Source of the DNA: Halomonas sp. Bachu 37 | Lineage (GTDB): Bacteria > Pseudomonadota > Gammaproteobacteria > Pseudomonadales > Halomonadaceae | Length of the DNA: 64,000 bases | Direction: 5' to 3' | NCBI RefSeq assembly: GCF_039691755.1 | Contig: NZ_CP137552.1 | Span: forward strand, 496,001 to 560,000 | In this document: positions 9,013-20,068 of the stretch, in pieces | How the letters are laid out: each line of letters opens with the position of its first letter | Numbering within the stretch: the first letter of the stretch is position 1 | Notes under the pieces: model-generated | What the model was told of the DNA's origin: nothing | The model's input: the letters and a program-made list of their open reading frames with translations, nothing else | The model's database searches: none | Translations under genes and position numbers: made by a program

Positions 9013-10104
9013 TCACACGTTGAAGCGGAAGTGAACCACGTCGCCATCCTTGACGATGTAATCCTTGCCCTCCAGGCGCCACTTGCCGGCGTCCTTGGCG
9101 GCTTGTTCACCACCGAGTGAGACAAAGTCGTCGTACGCCACCACTTCGGCGCGAATGAAACCTTTCTGAAAGTCGGTATGGATGACGCCTGCGGCTTCCG
9201 GGGCCGTCGCTCCTTGCTTGACCGTCCAGGCACGAACCTCCTTCACCCCGGCGGTGAAATAGGTTTGCAGGCCGAGCAGCGAATAGCCTGCACGGATCAC
9301 CCGGTCGAGTCCTGGCTCGTCCATGCCCATCTCCTCCAGGAACATGGCGCGCTCTTCGTCCTCGAGTTCGGCGATTTCGGCTTCGAGCTGGTTGCATACC
9401 GGCACTACCAGGGCGTCTTCGGCCTGGGCGATCTCCTTGACCACGTCGAGGTAGGGGTTGTCATCGAACCCGTCTTCATTGACGTTGGCGATATACATGG
9501 TCGGCTTTAGGGTGAGAAAACCGAAGCTCTTGACATGGCGCTGCTCGTCGTCGTCGAGACCGAAACTTCTCAAGGGCAGGCCTTCGGCGAGATGCGGCTG
9601 GATTCGTTCGAGTATCGCCTTGGTGGCGATGGCGTCCTTGTCGCCGCCCTTGGCGACCCGGACCAGCCGCTGGATGGCGCGCTCGACGGTGTCCAGGTCG
9701 GCCAGGGCAAGCTCCATGTTGATGATCTCGATATCGGCTCGCGGGTCGACCTGGTTGGCGACATGGATCACGTTGTCGTTATCGAAGCAGCGCACCACAT
9801 GGGCGATCGCCTGGGTCTCGCGAATATTGGCGAGAAACTTGTTGCCGAGCCCCTCCCCCTTGGACGCGCCCGCCACGAGGCCCGCGATATCGACGAACTC
9901 CATGGTCGTGGGCAATACTTTTTCGGGCTTGACGATGGCTGCAAGGGCATCCAGGCGCGGGTCCGGCATCGGTACGATGCCGACGTTTGGCTCGATGGTG
10001 CAGAAGGGGAAGTTTTCCGCATCGATGCCGGACTTGGTCAGCGCATTGAAAAGGGTGGATTTGCCGACATTAGGCAAGCCGACGATACCGCAATTGAAGC
10101 CCAT
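9013..10104 (-). CDS. ychF: Redox-regulated P-loop ATPase YchF
   Basis: 363 residues, a universal Obg-related protein. P-loop [15 protein letters not shown] lies at residues 7-21, switch [18 protein letters not shown] near 68-83, and the NQLEAE sequence replaces the GTP-specifying NKxD motif, which explains its preference for ATP in the family. A C-terminal TGS domain ends in [11 protein letters not shown]. YchF binds ribosomes and modulates stress responses. pth lies immediately upstream, the conserved pth-ychF order. Confidence 0.96.
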   Translation of the reverse strand: MGFNCGIVGLPNVGKSTLFNALTKSGIDAENFPFCTIEPNVGIVPMPDPRLDALAAIVKPEKVLPTTMEFVDIAGLVAGASKGEGLGNKFLANIRETQAIAHVVRCFDNDNVIHVANQVDPRADIEIINMELALADLDTVERAIQRLVRVAKGGDKDAIATKAILERIQPHLAEGLPLRSFGLDDDEQRHVKSFGFLTLKPTMYIANVNEDGFDDNPYLDVVKEIAQAEDALVVPVCNQLEAEIAELEDEERAMFLEEMGMDEPGLDRVIRAGYSLLGLQTYFTAGVKEVRAWTVKQGATAPEAAGVIHTDFQKGFIRAEVVAYDDFVSLGGEQAAKDAGKWRLEGKDYIVKDGDVVHFRFNV

Positions 10105-10169
10105 GGTGTGTTCCTGAATGCTGTGCGTGAAAGTAAAGCGTCATGAAAGGCGGTGCGCGCCATTCTAGT

Positions 10170-10754
10170 TCAAGGCTTGACGCTGTGCAGCCGGTTCATG
10201 GCTTGGGCCCATTCCCCCTTCAGCGTTAAGGGCAGGGTGGCCAGGCATTCGATAAGCACGTCTTCTATCGCGCTCAGTTCTGCCTTGCCGGGCCGGCCGA
10301 GCACGTAGTTGGTGACCTGGCGGGCGTCGCCGGGGTGACCGATGCCGATGCGCAGACGATGAAACTGCTTCTGGTTGGCCAATGCACTGATGATGTCGCG
10401 CAAGCCATTGTGTCCGCCATGGCCGCCGCCGGTCTTGTAGCGAGCCTGGCCGGGAGGTAGGTCGAGTTCGTCGTGGGCCACCATGATCTGTTCCGGCGCC
10501 AGTTTGAAGAACTGACACAGGGCAGCTACCGAGGCGCCGCTGCGATTCATGAACGTGGTGGGATTGAGTAGATGGACGTCGTGGCCGTCGATACTGACCT
10601 TGGTATAGAGGCCCAGAAACTTCTTTTCCGGGCGTAACTCGGTGTGGGCGCTGCGGGCAATGGCTTCGACCAGCCAGGCGCCGGCATTGTGGCGGGTGGC
10701 GGCATACTCTGCGCCGGGATTGCCGAGCCCGATAATGGCAGATACCTGGCTCAT
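10170..10754 (-). CDS. pth: Peptidyl-tRNA hydrolase
   Basis: 194 residues, the normal length for bacterial Pth. Visible functional residues are Asn and His in GLGNPGAEYAATRHNAG (catalytic His near residue 22), the substrate-binding Asn in TFMNRSG (about 70) and DELDLPPG (about 95). The enzyme frees tRNA from stalled peptidyl-tRNA. A GGAGGTGA ribosome site precedes the ATG. It sits between rplY and ychF as in Pseudomonas. Confidence 0.96.
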   Translation of the reverse strand: MSQVSAIIGLGNPGAEYAATRHNAGAWLVEAIARSAHTELRPEKKFLGLYTKVSIDGHDVHLLNPTTFMNRSGASVAALCQFFKLAPEQIMVAHDELDLPPGQARYKTGGGHGGHNGLRDIISALANQKQFHRLRIGIGHPGDARQVTNYVLGRPGKAELSAIEDVLIECLATLPLTLKGEWAQAMNRLHSVKP

Positions 10755-10843
10755 GATCTCACCTCCAAAAAATTTCCAGGAGAAATTTTCGACGTCGCGT
10801 CAGCGGCGGCCCGAAGGGCGGCTGCCACCGATGGCAGGCCCGC

Positions 10844-10869
10844 AAAAAAAACAAGCGCCGAAGCGCTTG
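10844..10869 (-). terminator. Strong terminator after rplY
   Basis: On the minus strand a 7-bp stem CAAGCGC/GCGCTTG carries a TTCG tetraloop and is followed by eight T residues. It should separate rplY from pth. Confidence 0.9.
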
Positions 10870-10883
10870 ATGGAAGTTCACGA

Positions 10884-10904
10884 GGGCCATGCCAGGCATG
10901 GCCC
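10884..10904 (-). other. Inverted repeat immediately after rplY
   Basis: GGGCCATGCC and GGCATGGCCC form a near-perfect hairpin 10 bp past the rplY stop, ahead of the T-tailed terminator at 10844-10869. It may stabilise the 3' end of the rplY transcript. Confidence 0.5.
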
Positions 10905-10914
10905 TGGTAAGCAC

Positions 10915-11559
10915 TTACTCGGCGCTGGCACCTTCTTCGCCTTCACCGCTTTCGGTATCGCTCTCGTCACTGGCACGGACCTTGACCTTGGTAATGCTGA
11001 GGATAGCATTGTCGTGGTCTTCGCCATGAGCCAGGTCGACAGAGGTGACACCAGCCGGCAAGTTCAGGTCGGACAGGTGCAGAGTGGTGCCGAGCTCGAC
11101 CGCGGCAATGTCGACTTCCAGGTAGTCGGGCAGGTCCTTCGGCAGACAGCTGATCGCGACTTCGTTGGCCAGAACATGCAGTTCGCCGCCCTGGTCCTTG
11201 ATGCCCACGCACTTCTCTTCATTGACCACGTGCAGCGGTACGCTGATGTTGATCTCGTGAGTGGCATCGACACGCAGGAAGTCGGCGTGAGTCAGCAGCG
11301 GCTTGTAGGGGTGGCGCTGAAGGTCACGCACCACGACCTGCTCTTCCTTGCCGTCGACTACCAGCTTGATAACCGAGGAGAAGAACGACTCGTCTTCGAT
11401 CGCCTTGTAGAAAGCGGTCTTTTCGACGGAAATCGGCTGTGCGTCCTTTTCTCCACCGTAGATTACGGCGGGAACTTGTTGGTTCGCACGACGCAGGCGG
11501 CGGCTCGCACCTTTCCCCAGGTCGTTACGAACGCTGGCGTTAAGAGTAAAATCAGACAT
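10915..11559 (-). CDS. rplY: 50S ribosomal protein L25, long CTC form
   Basis: 214 residues from the ATG at 11559 ([24 protein letters not shown]). The N-terminal L25 domain (about 1-95) binds 5S rRNA. The second, beta-rich TL5/CTC domain (about 100-190) distinguishes it from the 94-residue E. coli L25. The tail is acidic (Glu/Ser-rich). The gene is flanked by prs and pth, as in Pseudomonas. Confidence 0.95.
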   Translation of the reverse strand: MSDFTLNASVRNDLGKGASRRLRRANQQVPAVIYGGEKDAQPISVEKTAFYKAIEDESFFSSVIKLVVDGKEEQVVVRDLQRHPYKPLLTHADFLRVDATHEINISVPLHVVNEEKCVGIKDQGGELHVLANEVAISCLPKDLPDYLEVDIAAVELGTTLHLSDLNLPAGVTSVDLAHGEDHDNAILSITKVKVRASDESDTESGEGEEGASAE

Positions 11560-11660
11560 GTAGTGTGCCTCTTGGTTTAAGTAAGAAGATGCCATCGTCC
11601 GCGACCAGACGATGACACCTTCAGGGGCTTCCTGGCAGGAAGCCGAGTGTGTCGGCGCGA

Positions 11661-12602
11661 CTAGTGGAACATCGCGCTGACGGATTCTTCATTGCTGACC
11701 CGGCGAATTGCCTCGGCAATCAGGCCGGCGACGCTGAGCTGGCGGATCTTGCCGCTGCGCCGAGCGATATCGGACAGCGGTATGGTATCGGCCACCACCA
11801 CTTCGTCAAGCACTGAATTGGTGATGTTGTCCACCGCCGGTCCGGACAGAATCGGGTGTGTGGCATAGGCCACGACGCGATGTGCCCCGTGGTCCTTGAG
11901 CGCTTCACCGGCCTTGCACAGGGTGCCGGCGGTATCGATCATGTCGTCGACTACCACGCAGGTACGCCCTTCGATCTCACCGATGATGTGCATCACCTGG
12001 GCCTGGTTGGCCTGCGGGCGACGCTTGTCGATGATCGCCAGATCGGCGTTGAGCTGCTTGGCGATGGCGCGGGCGCGAACCACGCCACCCACATCCGGCG
12101 ATACGACGACCAGGTCGTCGTAGTTCTGCCGCTCGATATCGTCCAGCAGGATGGGCGAGCCGTAGACGTTATCGACCGGCACGTCGAAGAAGCCCTGAAT
12201 CTGGTCGGCGTGCAGGTCCATGGTCATGACCCGGTCCACGCCGGCCTTGACCATCATGTCGGCCACGACCTTGGCGGAAATCGGTACCCGTGCCGAACGC
12301 ACACGGCGATCCTGCCGGGCATAACCGAAGTAGGGGACTACGGCGGTGATTCGCGTCGCCGAAGCGCGGCGCAAGGCGTCAACCATGAGGATCAATTCCA
12401 TCAGGTTGTCGTTGGTCGGTGCACAGGTGGACTGCAGGATGAAGACATCCTTGCCGCGCACGTTCTCGTTGATCTCGACCGCGATCTCGCCGTCGCTGAA
12501 TTGGCCAACCGTGGCATTACCCATGCGGCTATCCAGGCTCTCGGCAATCTTGTGAGCGAGTTCGGGGTTGGCATTCCCGGCGAAAACCATCAATTTTGAC
12601 AC
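11661..12602 (-). CDS. prs: Ribose-phosphate pyrophosphokinase (PRPP synthase)
   Basis: 313 residues if translation starts at the GTG at 12602 ([18 protein letters not shown]). This start is chosen because an AAGGTGG ribosome site lies 5 bp before it and the N-terminus then matches family length. Motifs: [11 protein letters not shown] near residue 130 (ribose-5-phosphate/metal loop), and [13 protein letters not shown] near 217 (PRPP loop). It supplies PRPP for purine, pyrimidine, histidine and tryptophan synthesis, including the trp genes at 53.5-57.6 kb. tRNA-Gln lies about 70 bp upstream on the same strand. Confidence 0.95.
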   Translation of the reverse strand: MSKLMVFAGNANPELAHKIAESLDSRMGNATVGQFSDGEIAVEINENVRGKDVFILQSTCAPTNDNLMELILMVDALRRASATRITAVVPYFGYARQDRRVRSARVPISAKVVADMMVKAGVDRVMTMDLHADQIQGFFDVPVDNVYGSPILLDDIERQNYDDLVVVSPDVGGVVRARAIAKQLNADLAIIDKRRPQANQAQVMHIIGEIEGRTCVVVDDMIDTAGTLCKAGEALKDHGAHRVVAYATHPILSGPAVDNITNSVLDEVVVADTIPLSDIARRSGKIRQLSVAGLIAEAIRRVSNEESVSAMFH

Positions 12603-12669
12603 GCGCAGCCACCTTAGCAGTGTTGGGGATCGTGGGGGGAACAGGCCATGAAGCCGTTGCTGTTCAAGC

Positions 12670-12744
<75 letters not shown>

Positions 12745-12775
12745 GCAATACACTTTAAACGACAGCCCGGGGCGT

Positions 12776-13627
12776 TCAGTCACCCAAAGCATCATGTAGA
12801 GGAGAGGTGTTGAGTCCGCGTGCCGTAAATGCCTGCCAGTATTGCTCGGCTGCCCGGCTTACCCTGTCGGCCGATTCCGCGGAATCGAAGGCCGCATAGA
12901 CGCAGGCACCGGTGCCGGTCAGCATGCTGGCGGCATGGCGGGACAGCCAGTCAAGTGCCTCGGCTACCTGCGGGTAGCGAGCCCTGACCACGGTTTCACA
13001 GTCGTTGCGCCACTCGGACGCTCCCCCCTGCAGTGCGCGCGCCATGGTAATTGGGCGGCTGTCGCGTGTCAATTGCTGGTCCGTGAACACAGCGCCAGTG
13101 GCGACATTTACACCGGGGTGAATGACCACGAACCAGGGGGTATCGAGGGTGACCGGCGTCAGCCGCTCGCCGACCCCTTCGGCCCAGGCAGCGTGGCCAT
13201 GAACGAACACCGGCACATCGGCGCCCAGGGTCAAACCCAGTTCCGCCAGTTGTTTCAGGCTCAGCCCCAGTGCCCAGAGACGATTCAGGCCGAGCAGGGC
13301 GGTGGCGGCATTGGAGCTGCCGCCGCCGAGCCCGCCACCCATGGGCAAGCGTTTCTCGATCTGGATGTCGGCACCCAGGCGTGTTCCCGTGGCCTGCTGC
13401 AGCAGGCGGGCAGCCCGCATGATCAAGTTGTCCTGTTCGGCCACGTCGGCGAAGGCGGGGGACAGGCGTAGCTCGCTGTCATCGCGGCTCTCGAACGTCA
13501 AGGTGTCGCCATGGTCGAGAAACTGAAACAGCGTCTGCAACTCGTGATACCCGTCCGCTCGCCGCCCGGTGATGTGCAGCATGCGGTTCAGCTTGGCCGG
13601 TGCCGGCAGTACCAGCGGCTGGCTCAT
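12776..13627 (-). CDS. ispE: 4-diphosphocytidyl-2-C-methyl-D-erythritol kinase
   Basis: 283 residues from the ATG at 13627 ([23 protein letters not shown]), which overlaps the lolB stop as ATGA. It is a GHMP-family kinase of the MEP isoprenoid pathway. The ATP-binding loop [20 protein letters not shown] lies near residues 98-117, the N-terminal PAPAKLN motif is typical, and [11 protein letters not shown] is near the C-terminus. It is translationally coupled to lolB. Confidence 0.95.
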   Translation of the reverse strand: MSQPLVLPAPAKLNRMLHITGRRADGYHELQTLFQFLDHGDTLTFESRDDSELRLSPAFADVAEQDNLIMRAARLLQQATGTRLGADIQIEKRLPMGGGLGGGSSNAATALLGLNRLWALGLSLKQLAELGLTLGADVPVFVHGHAAWAEGVGERLTPVTLDTPWFVVIHPGVNVATGAVFTDQQLTRDSRPITMARALQGGASEWRNDCETVVRARYPQVAEALDWLSRHAASMLTGTGACVYAAFDSAESADRVSRAAEQYWQAFTARGLNTSPLHDALGD

Positions 13628-14244
13628 CGCGCCTGAGCTTCCAGGTGCCATTCGTTGACGACCAACGTCACCCGTAGGTCGCCGTAGTTGAGGATCATCC
13701 GCCGGGGCAGCCACAGCTCCCGGACGCGCTCCCAGTCACGGTAGTCGATTTCCCATCCATCCTGTTGCAGGTGGTTGGGGAAGCCGAGTTCGTCGTTCTC
13801 CAGTCGATAGGTGGCATGCTCGCCAGGCAGGCCGCGCACCCAGGCGGGCATGGCTTCCACCGGCAGCGACCAGCCGAGTTGCTCCTCCATGAGAGCCTCG
13901 GGTGTATCGGCTTCGAAACGCCCCTCACCGGTGGTGAGCGAATAGCGTCCTTCGCGGCCCTCGAGCACGCTGCGTCCACCGCCGAAGGGACCGCTGATCA
14001 ACATGCGGAAATAGTGGGGATACTGGTTCCAGTCGAGATTGGCGCTGGTGGAGTCCTCGGGGGTGCGCAATCCGGCCTTGCCTGCCAGTCGCCAGCTATC
14101 GAGCTGGGCGAGTTCGTCCTGCTGCGCTTCCCACTGGCCGCGTTGGCGTTCGCCCTCGGCGGCAGGCTCCTGGGTGGCGCAACCGGCAACCAAGACAAGC
14201 AAGGCGCCGGTGAGCAGGAAACGGGAAAAACGTGAATAGCGCAT
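13624..14244 (-). CDS. lolB: Outer-membrane lipoprotein receptor LolB
   Basis: 206 residues. A lipoprotein signal peptide with lipobox LVAGC places the acylated Cys at residue 22. The mature part begins ATQEPAAEGE and has the LolB beta-sheet pattern, with WRLAGKAGLRT near residue 50. LolB accepts lipoproteins from LolA at the outer membrane. The ATGA overlap with ispE is the usual lolB-ispE arrangement. Confidence 0.92.
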   Translation of the reverse strand: MRYSRFSRFLLTGALLVLVAGCATQEPAAEGERQRGQWEAQQDELAQLDSWRLAGKAGLRTPEDSTSANLDWNQYPHYFRMLISGPFGGGRSVLEGREGRYSLTTGEGRFEADTPEALMEEQLGWSLPVEAMPAWVRGLPGEHATYRLENDELGFPNHLQQDGWEIDYRDWERVRELWLPRRMILNYGDLRVTLVVNEWHLEAQAR

Positions 14245-14321
14245 GGATCCTTCCTTCCTTTCTATCGGGTCGTGCTAACGAGAAGTCGCGTTTGGATCAG
14301 GGATTGGCATGGGCCTGGCTG

Positions 14322-16085
14322 TCAGTCGTCCACCGGGGCCAACTGCGGATAGCGCTCGAGCAGCCTATCGATCACCGGGTGCTGCTCGAACCGCTCGAGC
14401 GCCTGGCGAATGATTCCGCGGGCTTGCTCGGTACGGCCCAGGGCATGGAGTACTTCGGCAAGATGGCCGGCGATTTCCTGATCGGGCATCCTGGCATACG
14501 CGCGCTCGAGCCACGGCAAGGCCTGCTCCGGGTCCCCCCGGCGATAGTGTGCCCAGCCCAGGCTATCCAGCACCGCCGGGTTTTCCGGCTCCAGTTCGTA
14601 GGCGCGCTCGAGCATTTCCAGGGCTTCATCCTGGCGGCCCGGCACCTGATGGTCAATCAGTGTATAGCCGAGGGCATTGAGAGCCATGGCATTATCGGGA
14701 TCGTTGGCGATGATGCGGCGCAGATCCTGCTCCATGCCCTCGAGATTTCCCGCCTCCCATCTGCGCATGGCGCGCATGTACAGCAGGGCGACATCGTCCG
14801 GCGTACGACCCAGCTCCCGGTCGAGGAGAGAATCGGCGGTTTCTTGCATGTCCAGCTCGTCGAGCAGACGCACTTCCAGCATGACCAGGTCGCTGAAATG
14901 CTCGTCAAAACGCATGCGCTCGATACGCAAAAAGGCGCGGGCATCGAGCAGGCGATCGTTTTCTATCAGCATGCGTGCTGCCGTGGCGCGTGCCGGCAGG
15001 AATTCATTACCGCTTCCCACCTGGCGATAGAAGAGCAGGGCATCGTCGATATCGCCCTCGGCCTGGGCGATGACACCTAGCAGATAGAAGCCCAGCGGGG
15101 GAGTGCTTTCCTCTTCCAGTAGCGGTTGCAACAAGCGTTGCGCCGGGGCGGTATGGCCTTCCTCGAGATACAGTTGGGCCAGCGCCAGGCGCAGGTCGTG
15201 ACCGCCGATATGACTGGCGAGCATGGTATCGGTCTGGGCCTCGGCGGCCTTCAGGTTGCCCAGGCGTATTTCCGCCTGGGCCAGCAGCAGCATGAAGCGG
15301 ATATCTTCCGGGGCGAGTGCCAGCCCCCGTTGTGCCGCCTGCCTGGCGGTATTGGCATCCTGCATTTCCAGCGCCAGGCGTGCTCGGGTCAGCCACAAGG
15401 CGGGCTGATCCGGGGCCTGTGCCGCGACCTGGTCGAGACGACGGACGGCAGAAGCGGTTTCGCCGATGGCGGCTTCCAGTAGTGCGGTCGCCAGAAGTAC
15501 GTCGCTATGATGAGTCGAAGAAGAAACGTCCGGTTGCGCCAGGTACTCTTGCAGCATCTCCAGCAAGGGTCTGGGATCGACCTCCTGGGCCAGCGCCATT
15601 TCGGCGAGGCTGGTGACATCGCCGTTACCGCCGCGTTCGGCGATTGCCAGGCGCTGTTGCAGGCTCTCCCGCCAATCGCCACGCTGAAGCGATAAAGCCG
15701 CCAGCAAGCGCAGCGGAGTTTCGTCATGAGGCGCCATTTCCCGCCAGCGCAAGATCGCTTCCTCCAGCAGGCGCGGGTTGTTGCCAAAACGTGCCGCCAA
15801 GGTGGCGCGCTCGGCTAGCCCTACGTCGGCGTAGCGCTGTGAGGCTTTCAGGTAGCCGCGTGAGGCATGGTCATAATCGCCGCGCTGGCCGGCCAGTTCC
15901 GCGCCCAACAGGGTGCTTAGCCCTTCAGCATCCAACCCCCGAGTGATGGGAGGAGCCGAGCGCAGGGGGTCGTCGTCTGGGGAAAAAACCCGCGGGTCAG
16001 GCACCAGGCTCTGGCAGCCGGCGATCAACAGTGTCGCGGCGGACAGAGGAAAAATACGGTGCAGCACTTTCAAACGTGATGGCAT
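14322..16085 (-). CDS. TPR-repeat lipoprotein of the hemA-lolB intergenic family (PA4667-like)
   Basis: 587 residues. A lipoprotein signal (LLIAGCQ, Cys at residue 24) is followed by a long array of tetratricopeptide repeats from about residue 55 to the end. Typical helices include DQPALWLTRARLALEMQDAN, YTLIDHQVPGRQDEALEMLE and WAHYRRGDPEQALPWLERAY. Pseudomonas has a TPR gene (PA4667) in the same place. The function is not established, but an envelope scaffold role is plausible from the lipobox and repeats. It is divergent from hemA. Confidence 0.85.
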   Translation of the reverse strand: MPSRLKVLHRIFPLSAATLLIAGCQSLVPDPRVFSPDDDPLRSAPPITRGLDAEGLSTLLGAELAGQRGDYDHASRGYLKASQRYADVGLAERATLAARFGNNPRLLEEAILRWREMAPHDETPLRLLAALSLQRGDWRESLQQRLAIAERGGNGDVTSLAEMALAQEVDPRPLLEMLQEYLAQPDVSSSTHHSDVLLATALLEAAIGETASAVRRLDQVAAQAPDQPALWLTRARLALEMQDANTARQAAQRGLALAPEDIRFMLLLAQAEIRLGNLKAAEAQTDTMLASHIGGHDLRLALAQLYLEEGHTAPAQRLLQPLLEEESTPPLGFYLLGVIAQAEGDIDDALLFYRQVGSGNEFLPARATAARMLIENDRLLDARAFLRIERMRFDEHFSDLVMLEVRLLDELDMQETADSLLDRELGRTPDDVALLYMRAMRRWEAGNLEGMEQDLRRIIANDPDNAMALNALGYTLIDHQVPGRQDEALEMLERAYELEPENPAVLDSLGWAHYRRGDPEQALPWLERAYARMPDQEIAGHLAEVLHALGRTEQARGIIRQALERFEQHPVIDRLLERYPQLAPVDD

Positions 16086-16307
16086 GCGTCTCTCTCGGGT
16101 TGCCGAATGCTCAGCATAGCGGCTTGCCTGCTCGGGGCAAAGTCGTGTGCGCCTGTCGCGGGTTGGCTGTGATAGAATACGTCACCTTGAAGAAGGCCGT
16201 GAACTGCTGAATTTGTTGCCAAAGGCGGCATGCCATAACACGCTTGCCTGTCAGCAAGCATCTTGTAAGCACGCAAAGCCCCGAACACTAGCGAAGACGC
16301 ATACCGC

Positions 16308-17603
16308 ATGACGCTTCTTGCCTTGGGAATCAATCATCGTACCGCGACCGTCGCGGTACGCGAAAAGGTCGCATTTTCTCCAACCCAATTGGAGAGTGCG
16401 CTGACCGAGCTGCGTGGCCTGCCGCAAATCAGCGAGGCGGCGGTGCTATCCACCTGCAACCGTACCGAGCTTTATTGCGTGACCGATGCCGCCGGCGAAC
16501 AGACCGTGCTCGATTGGTTGGGAAATTTTCACAACCTGCGTGTCGAGGACCTGGCTCGCTGTGCCTACCATTATCTGGACAACGATGCCGCGCGTCACCT
16601 GATGCGGGTTGCGGTGGGTCTGGATTCCATGGTGCTGGGCGAACCCCAGATTCTCGGCCAGTTGAAGGACGCGTATCAGCAGGCGCGCAAGGCCCAGGGC
16701 CTGGGGGGCGAGCTGGAACGCCTTTTCCAGCATACTTTCGCCGTCGCCAAACAGGTGCGCACCGAGACCGGAATCGGCAAGAACCCTGTCTCGGTCGCCT
16801 ATGCCGCGGTCAGCCTGGCCAGCCGTATCTTCGATGACTTCTCGCGCTCCCGGGCCTTGCTGATCGGGGCGGGTGAGACGATCGAGCTGGTGGCGCGTCA
16901 CCTGCACCAGGCGGGGGTTCGACAGTTGACCGTCGCCAACCGCACCCGTGAACGGGCCGAGCGCATCTCCGCCGAGCTGGGTGGTGAAGCCATCACCCTG
17001 GAGGAGATCCCCGAGGCGCTGGAGCGGGCGGACATCATCATTTCCTCCACCGCCGCCCCCTTGCCGATTCTGGGCAAGGGCATGGTGGAGCGCGCCCTGA
17101 AGAAACGCCGGCACCGTCCGGTATTCATGGTGGATATCGCCGTGCCCCGGGATATCGAACCGGAAGTCGGGGAGCTTGCCGACGTCTTCCTGTATACGGT
17201 GGACGACCTGGAAGAGGTGATCCAGGAGAACCGTCGGCACCGCCAGGTCGCCGCCGACCAGGCGGAAACCCTGATCGAACACGGAGTCGGTAGCTGGCAG
17301 CACGAACGCCGCATTCGTAATGGCGGCGAGCTGATCCGCGATTACCGCCGCCATGGCGAAGCGCTGCGCGACCTGTCGCGGCAGCAGGCCTTGGAGCGCT
17401 TGGCACGCGGTGACGACCCCCAGGAGGTCATCGCTCTGTTGGCGCACCAGTTGACCAATCGTCTACTGCATCAGCCGACACAGGCCATACGCGATGCCGC
17501 CTCCCGCGAGCAGCATGAGCTGCTGGATGCCGCCTCCCGGCTATTGCTTTCCACCGAGGCTCCCGCCATCGCCTCCCGTCACAAGGATAATACGTCTGCA
17601 TGA
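16308..17603 (+). CDS. hemA: Glutamyl-tRNA reductase
   Basis: 431 residues. N-terminal catalytic domain begins [20 protein letters not shown], and the active-site Cys lies in [10 protein letters not shown] near residue 50. The NADPH-binding domain follows ([16 protein letters not shown], about 185-200), then a C-terminal dimerisation domain. It catalyses the first committed step of tetrapyrrole synthesis from Glu-tRNA. Its stop overlaps the prfA start (ATGA), the conserved hemA-prfA-prmC operon. Confidence 0.97.
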   Translation: MTLLALGINHRTATVAVREKVAFSPTQLESALTELRGLPQISEAAVLSTCNRTELYCVTDAAGEQTVLDWLGNFHNLRVEDLARCAYHYLDNDAARHLMRVAVGLDSMVLGEPQILGQLKDAYQQARKAQGLGGELERLFQHTFAVAKQVRTETGIGKNPVSVAYAAVSLASRIFDDFSRSRALLIGAGETIELVARHLHQAGVRQLTVANRTRERAERISAELGGEAITLEEIPEALERADIIISSTAAPLPILGKGMVERALKKRRHRPVFMVDIAVPRDIEPEVGELADVFLYTVDDLEEVIQENRRHRQVAADQAETLIEHGVGSWQHERRIRNGGELIRDYRRHGEALRDLSRQQALERLARGDDPQEVIALLAHQLTNRLLHQPTQAIRDAASREQHELLDAASRLLLSTEAPAIASRHKDNTSA

Positions 17604-18691
17604 AAGCCACGTTGCGTCAGCGTCTTGATACCTTTAGTGAACGCTTCGAAGAACTTGCCTTGTTGCTGTCCGAGCCCGAAGTGATCAACGACCAGCGCCG
17701 TTTTCGCGATTATTCTCGGGAGTACGCCGAACTCGAGGACCTGGTCAATGCCTGGGTGCAGTTTCGTGACACCGAAGCGGACATGCAGGCTGCCGAGCAG
17801 CTGAGCCACGACAGCGACGCCGACATGCGCGAGCTGGCCGAAATGGAGCTCGTCGAAGGCCGCGAAAGGCTCGAGCAGTTGGAAACCGAACTCAAGCGCC
17901 TGCTGGTTCCCAAGGACCCTGACGACGGCCGTGGCGTGTTCCTCGAGGTTCGAGCGGGTACCGGAGGCGACGAGGCGGCGCTGTTCGCTGGCGACCTGTT
18001 CCGCATGTACTCCCGCTACGCCGAAAAGCGGGGCTGGAAGGTCGAGGTCATCAGTGCCAGCCACGGTGAGCAGGGCGGTTATAAAGAGATCATCTCCCGG
18101 GTCAAGGGCGACAACGTCTATGCGCACCTGAAGTTCGAGTCCGGCGCGCATCGTGTCCAGCGTGTCCCCGCTACCGAGTCCCAGGGGCGCATCCATACCT
18201 CGGCGTGTACCGTGGCGGTAATGCCCGAAGTGGACGATGTAGGCGATATCGATATCAACCCTTCCGACCTGAGGGTCGACACCTATCGTTCCAGCGGCGC
18301 GGGCGGTCAGCACGTCAATACCACCGATTCCGCCATTCGCATCACCCACCTTCCCACCGGCGTGGTAGTGGAGTGTCAGGAAGAGCGCAGCCAGCACAAG
18401 AACCGCGCCAAGGCGATGTCGCTGCTGGCAGCCAAGCTCAAGCAGTCGGCCCAGGCCTCCCAGCAGCAAGCTCAGGCCGATACCCGTCGCTCCCTGGTGG
18501 GTTCGGGGGATCGCAGCGAACGCATCCGTACCTATAATTTTCCCCAGGGGCGCATCACCGACCATCGCATCAACCTGACGCTCTACAAGCTTGCCGAGGT
18601 GGTAAGCGGGGAGCAGCTGGACGACGTGATCGACCCGTTGATCCACGAGTACCAGGCCGAACAGCTGGCCGCCCTGCAGGATGCCGGATGA
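17600..18691 (+). CDS. prfA: Peptide chain release factor 1
   Basis: 363 residues. The stop-codon recognition tripeptide PAT is in [13 protein letters not shown] (about residues 189-191). The peptidyl-hydrolysis GGQ is in [16 protein letters not shown] (about 233-235). It terminates at UAA and UAG. It overlaps hemA and prmC by four bases on each side. PrmC, the next gene, methylates the GGQ glutamine. Confidence 0.97.
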   Translation: MKATLRQRLDTFSERFEELALLLSEPEVINDQRRFRDYSREYAELEDLVNAWVQFRDTEADMQAAEQLSHDSDADMRELAEMELVEGRERLEQLETELKRLLVPKDPDDGRGVFLEVRAGTGGDEAALFAGDLFRMYSRYAEKRGWKVEVISASHGEQGGYKEIISRVKGDNVYAHLKFESGAHRVQRVPATESQGRIHTSACTVAVMPEVDDVGDIDINPSDLRVDTYRSSGAGGQHVNTTDSAIRITHLPTGVVVECQEERSQHKNRAKAMSLLAAKLKQSAQASQQQAQADTRRSLVGSGDRSERIRTYNFPQGRITDHRINLTLYKLAEVVSGEQLDDVIDPLIHEYQAEQLAALQDAG

Positions 18692-19536
18692 CCCTGGACG
18701 ATCTGCTGCTACAGGCCGGTAGCCGCTTGACGCAGGCGGGTTCCGCCAGCCCCAGGCTGGATGCGGAAGTGCTGTTGTGTCATGTGCTCGGTTGCTCGCG
18801 AACCTGGCTCTATACCTGGGGCGACAGGGAGTGCGAGCGCTGGCGATGGGCGCGTTTCGAGGCGCTTGTCGCCGCCCGCGCCCAAGGCATGCCGGTTGCC
18901 TATCTGGTCGGTGAGCGTGAGTTCTGGGGCCTGCGCCTGGAAACCAGCCCCGACACCCTGATCCCGCGTCCCGATACCGAAACCTTGGTGGAAGCGGCCC
19001 TGGCCCATGCCGCCACCGACCAGGGGCGGCTACTGGACCTGGGAACCGGCACCGGAGCGATCGCGCTGGCGTTTGCCAGCGAGCGCCCGGCGTGGCAAGT
19101 GCTGGGGGTGGATGTCCGCCAGACGGCGGCGGCCCTGGCTCAGCGCAATGCCCAGCGTCTGGGGTTGAGCAATGCCACGTTCCAGTGCAGCGACTGGTTC
19201 TCCTCGCTCGCCGCCGAAGAATTCGACCTTGTGGTCAGCAATCCGCCTTATATTGCCGCGGATGATCCGCACCTGAAGCAAGGCGATGTGCGTTTCGAGC
19301 CGGCGTCCGCCCTGGTGGCTGCCGAGGCGGGCCTTGCCGACCTGTACTATCTGATCGAGGCGACGCCCCGTTTCCTCGTGCCTGGCGGTTGGTTATTGCT
19401 GGAGCACGGCCATACTCAGGCAGCGCTGGTGCAAAAAGCGCTGGAAGAAGCGGGGTATCGTCACATCAGTAGCCGTCATGACCTGGGGGGCCACGCCCGT
19501 GTAACCATGGGGCATTGGTGTCCAACCCCTACCTGA
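18688..19536 (+). CDS. prmC: Release-factor glutamine methyltransferase PrmC
   Basis: 282 residues. The N-terminal helical substrate domain is followed by a Rossmann SAM-binding domain with [16 protein letters not shown] (about 112-127) and the catalytic NPPY in [11 protein letters not shown] (about 183-186). It methylates the GGQ glutamine of RF1 and RF2. It overlaps prfA by ATGA, so it is co-translated with its substrate gene. Confidence 0.96.
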   Translation: MTLDDLLLQAGSRLTQAGSASPRLDAEVLLCHVLGCSRTWLYTWGDRECERWRWARFEALVAARAQGMPVAYLVGEREFWGLRLETSPDTLIPRPDTETLVEAALAHAATDQGRLLDLGTGTGAIALAFASERPAWQVLGVDVRQTAAALAQRNAQRLGLSNATFQCSDWFSSLAAEEFDLVVSNPPYIAADDPHLKQGDVRFEPASALVAAEAGLADLYYLIEATPRFLVPGGWLLLEHGHTQAALVQKALEEAGYRHISSRHDLGGHARVTMGHWCPTPT

Positions 19537-19559
19537 TGACTTATCCGATGGATCCCGCC

Positions 19560-20060
19560 ATGAAATCCAAAAATAGAACGCTGGACCGTATTGATCTGAG
19601 TATCCTGCGCTGCCTCCAGGAGAATGCGCGAATTTCCTACGTGGACCTGGCCGCCGAAGTCGGGCTCTCCACCACGCCCTGTCTGGAGCGAGTCAAGCGA
19701 CTCGAGCGTGCCGGTATCATCCGCGGCTACCAGGCTCTGCTCGACCCGCGGGCACTGAAGGCCAACCTGCTGGTATTCGTGGAAATCAGCCTGGAGACGC
19801 AGTCTCCCGCGGTGTTCGACGAGTTCCGCCGGGCGGTGGAGAGCTTGCCGCAGATTCTGGAATGTCATCTGGTATCCGGCCAGTTCGACTACATTCTCAA
19901 GTGTCGCATCCCCGAGATGTCCGCGTACCGGCAGCTGCTCGGCGATGTGGTGCTGACCCTTCCCGGCGTCAAGGAATCCAAGAGTTACGTGGTCATGGAA
20001 GAGGTCAAGGAGAGCTTTGCCTTGCACGTGCCGGAGTTCGAGGATTTCGACGACAAGTGA
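19560..20060 (+). CDS. lrp: Leucine-responsive regulatory protein Lrp
   Basis: 166 residues from the ATG at 19560 (MKSKNRTLDRIDLSIL). In-frame ATGs at 19536, which overlaps the prmC stop as TGATG, and at 19548 are alternatives, and none has a good ribosome site. The N-terminal AsnC-type HTH (RISYVDLAAEVGLSTTPCLERVKRLE, split across about residues 22-48) and the C-terminal RAM ligand domain (LLVFVEISL, ECHLVSGQFDYILK, YVVMEEVKES) closely follow E. coli Lrp, suggesting the global regulator itself and not a local AsnC paralogue. moeB follows 8 bp later. Confidence 0.9.
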   Translation: MKSKNRTLDRIDLSILRCLQENARISYVDLAAEVGLSTTPCLERVKRLERAGIIRGYQALLDPRALKANLLVFVEISLETQSPAVFDEFRRAVESLPQILECHLVSGQFDYILKCRIPEMSAYRQLLGDVVLTLPGVKESKSYVVMEEVKESFALHVPEFEDFDDK

Positions 20061-20068
20061 GGTTGCCC

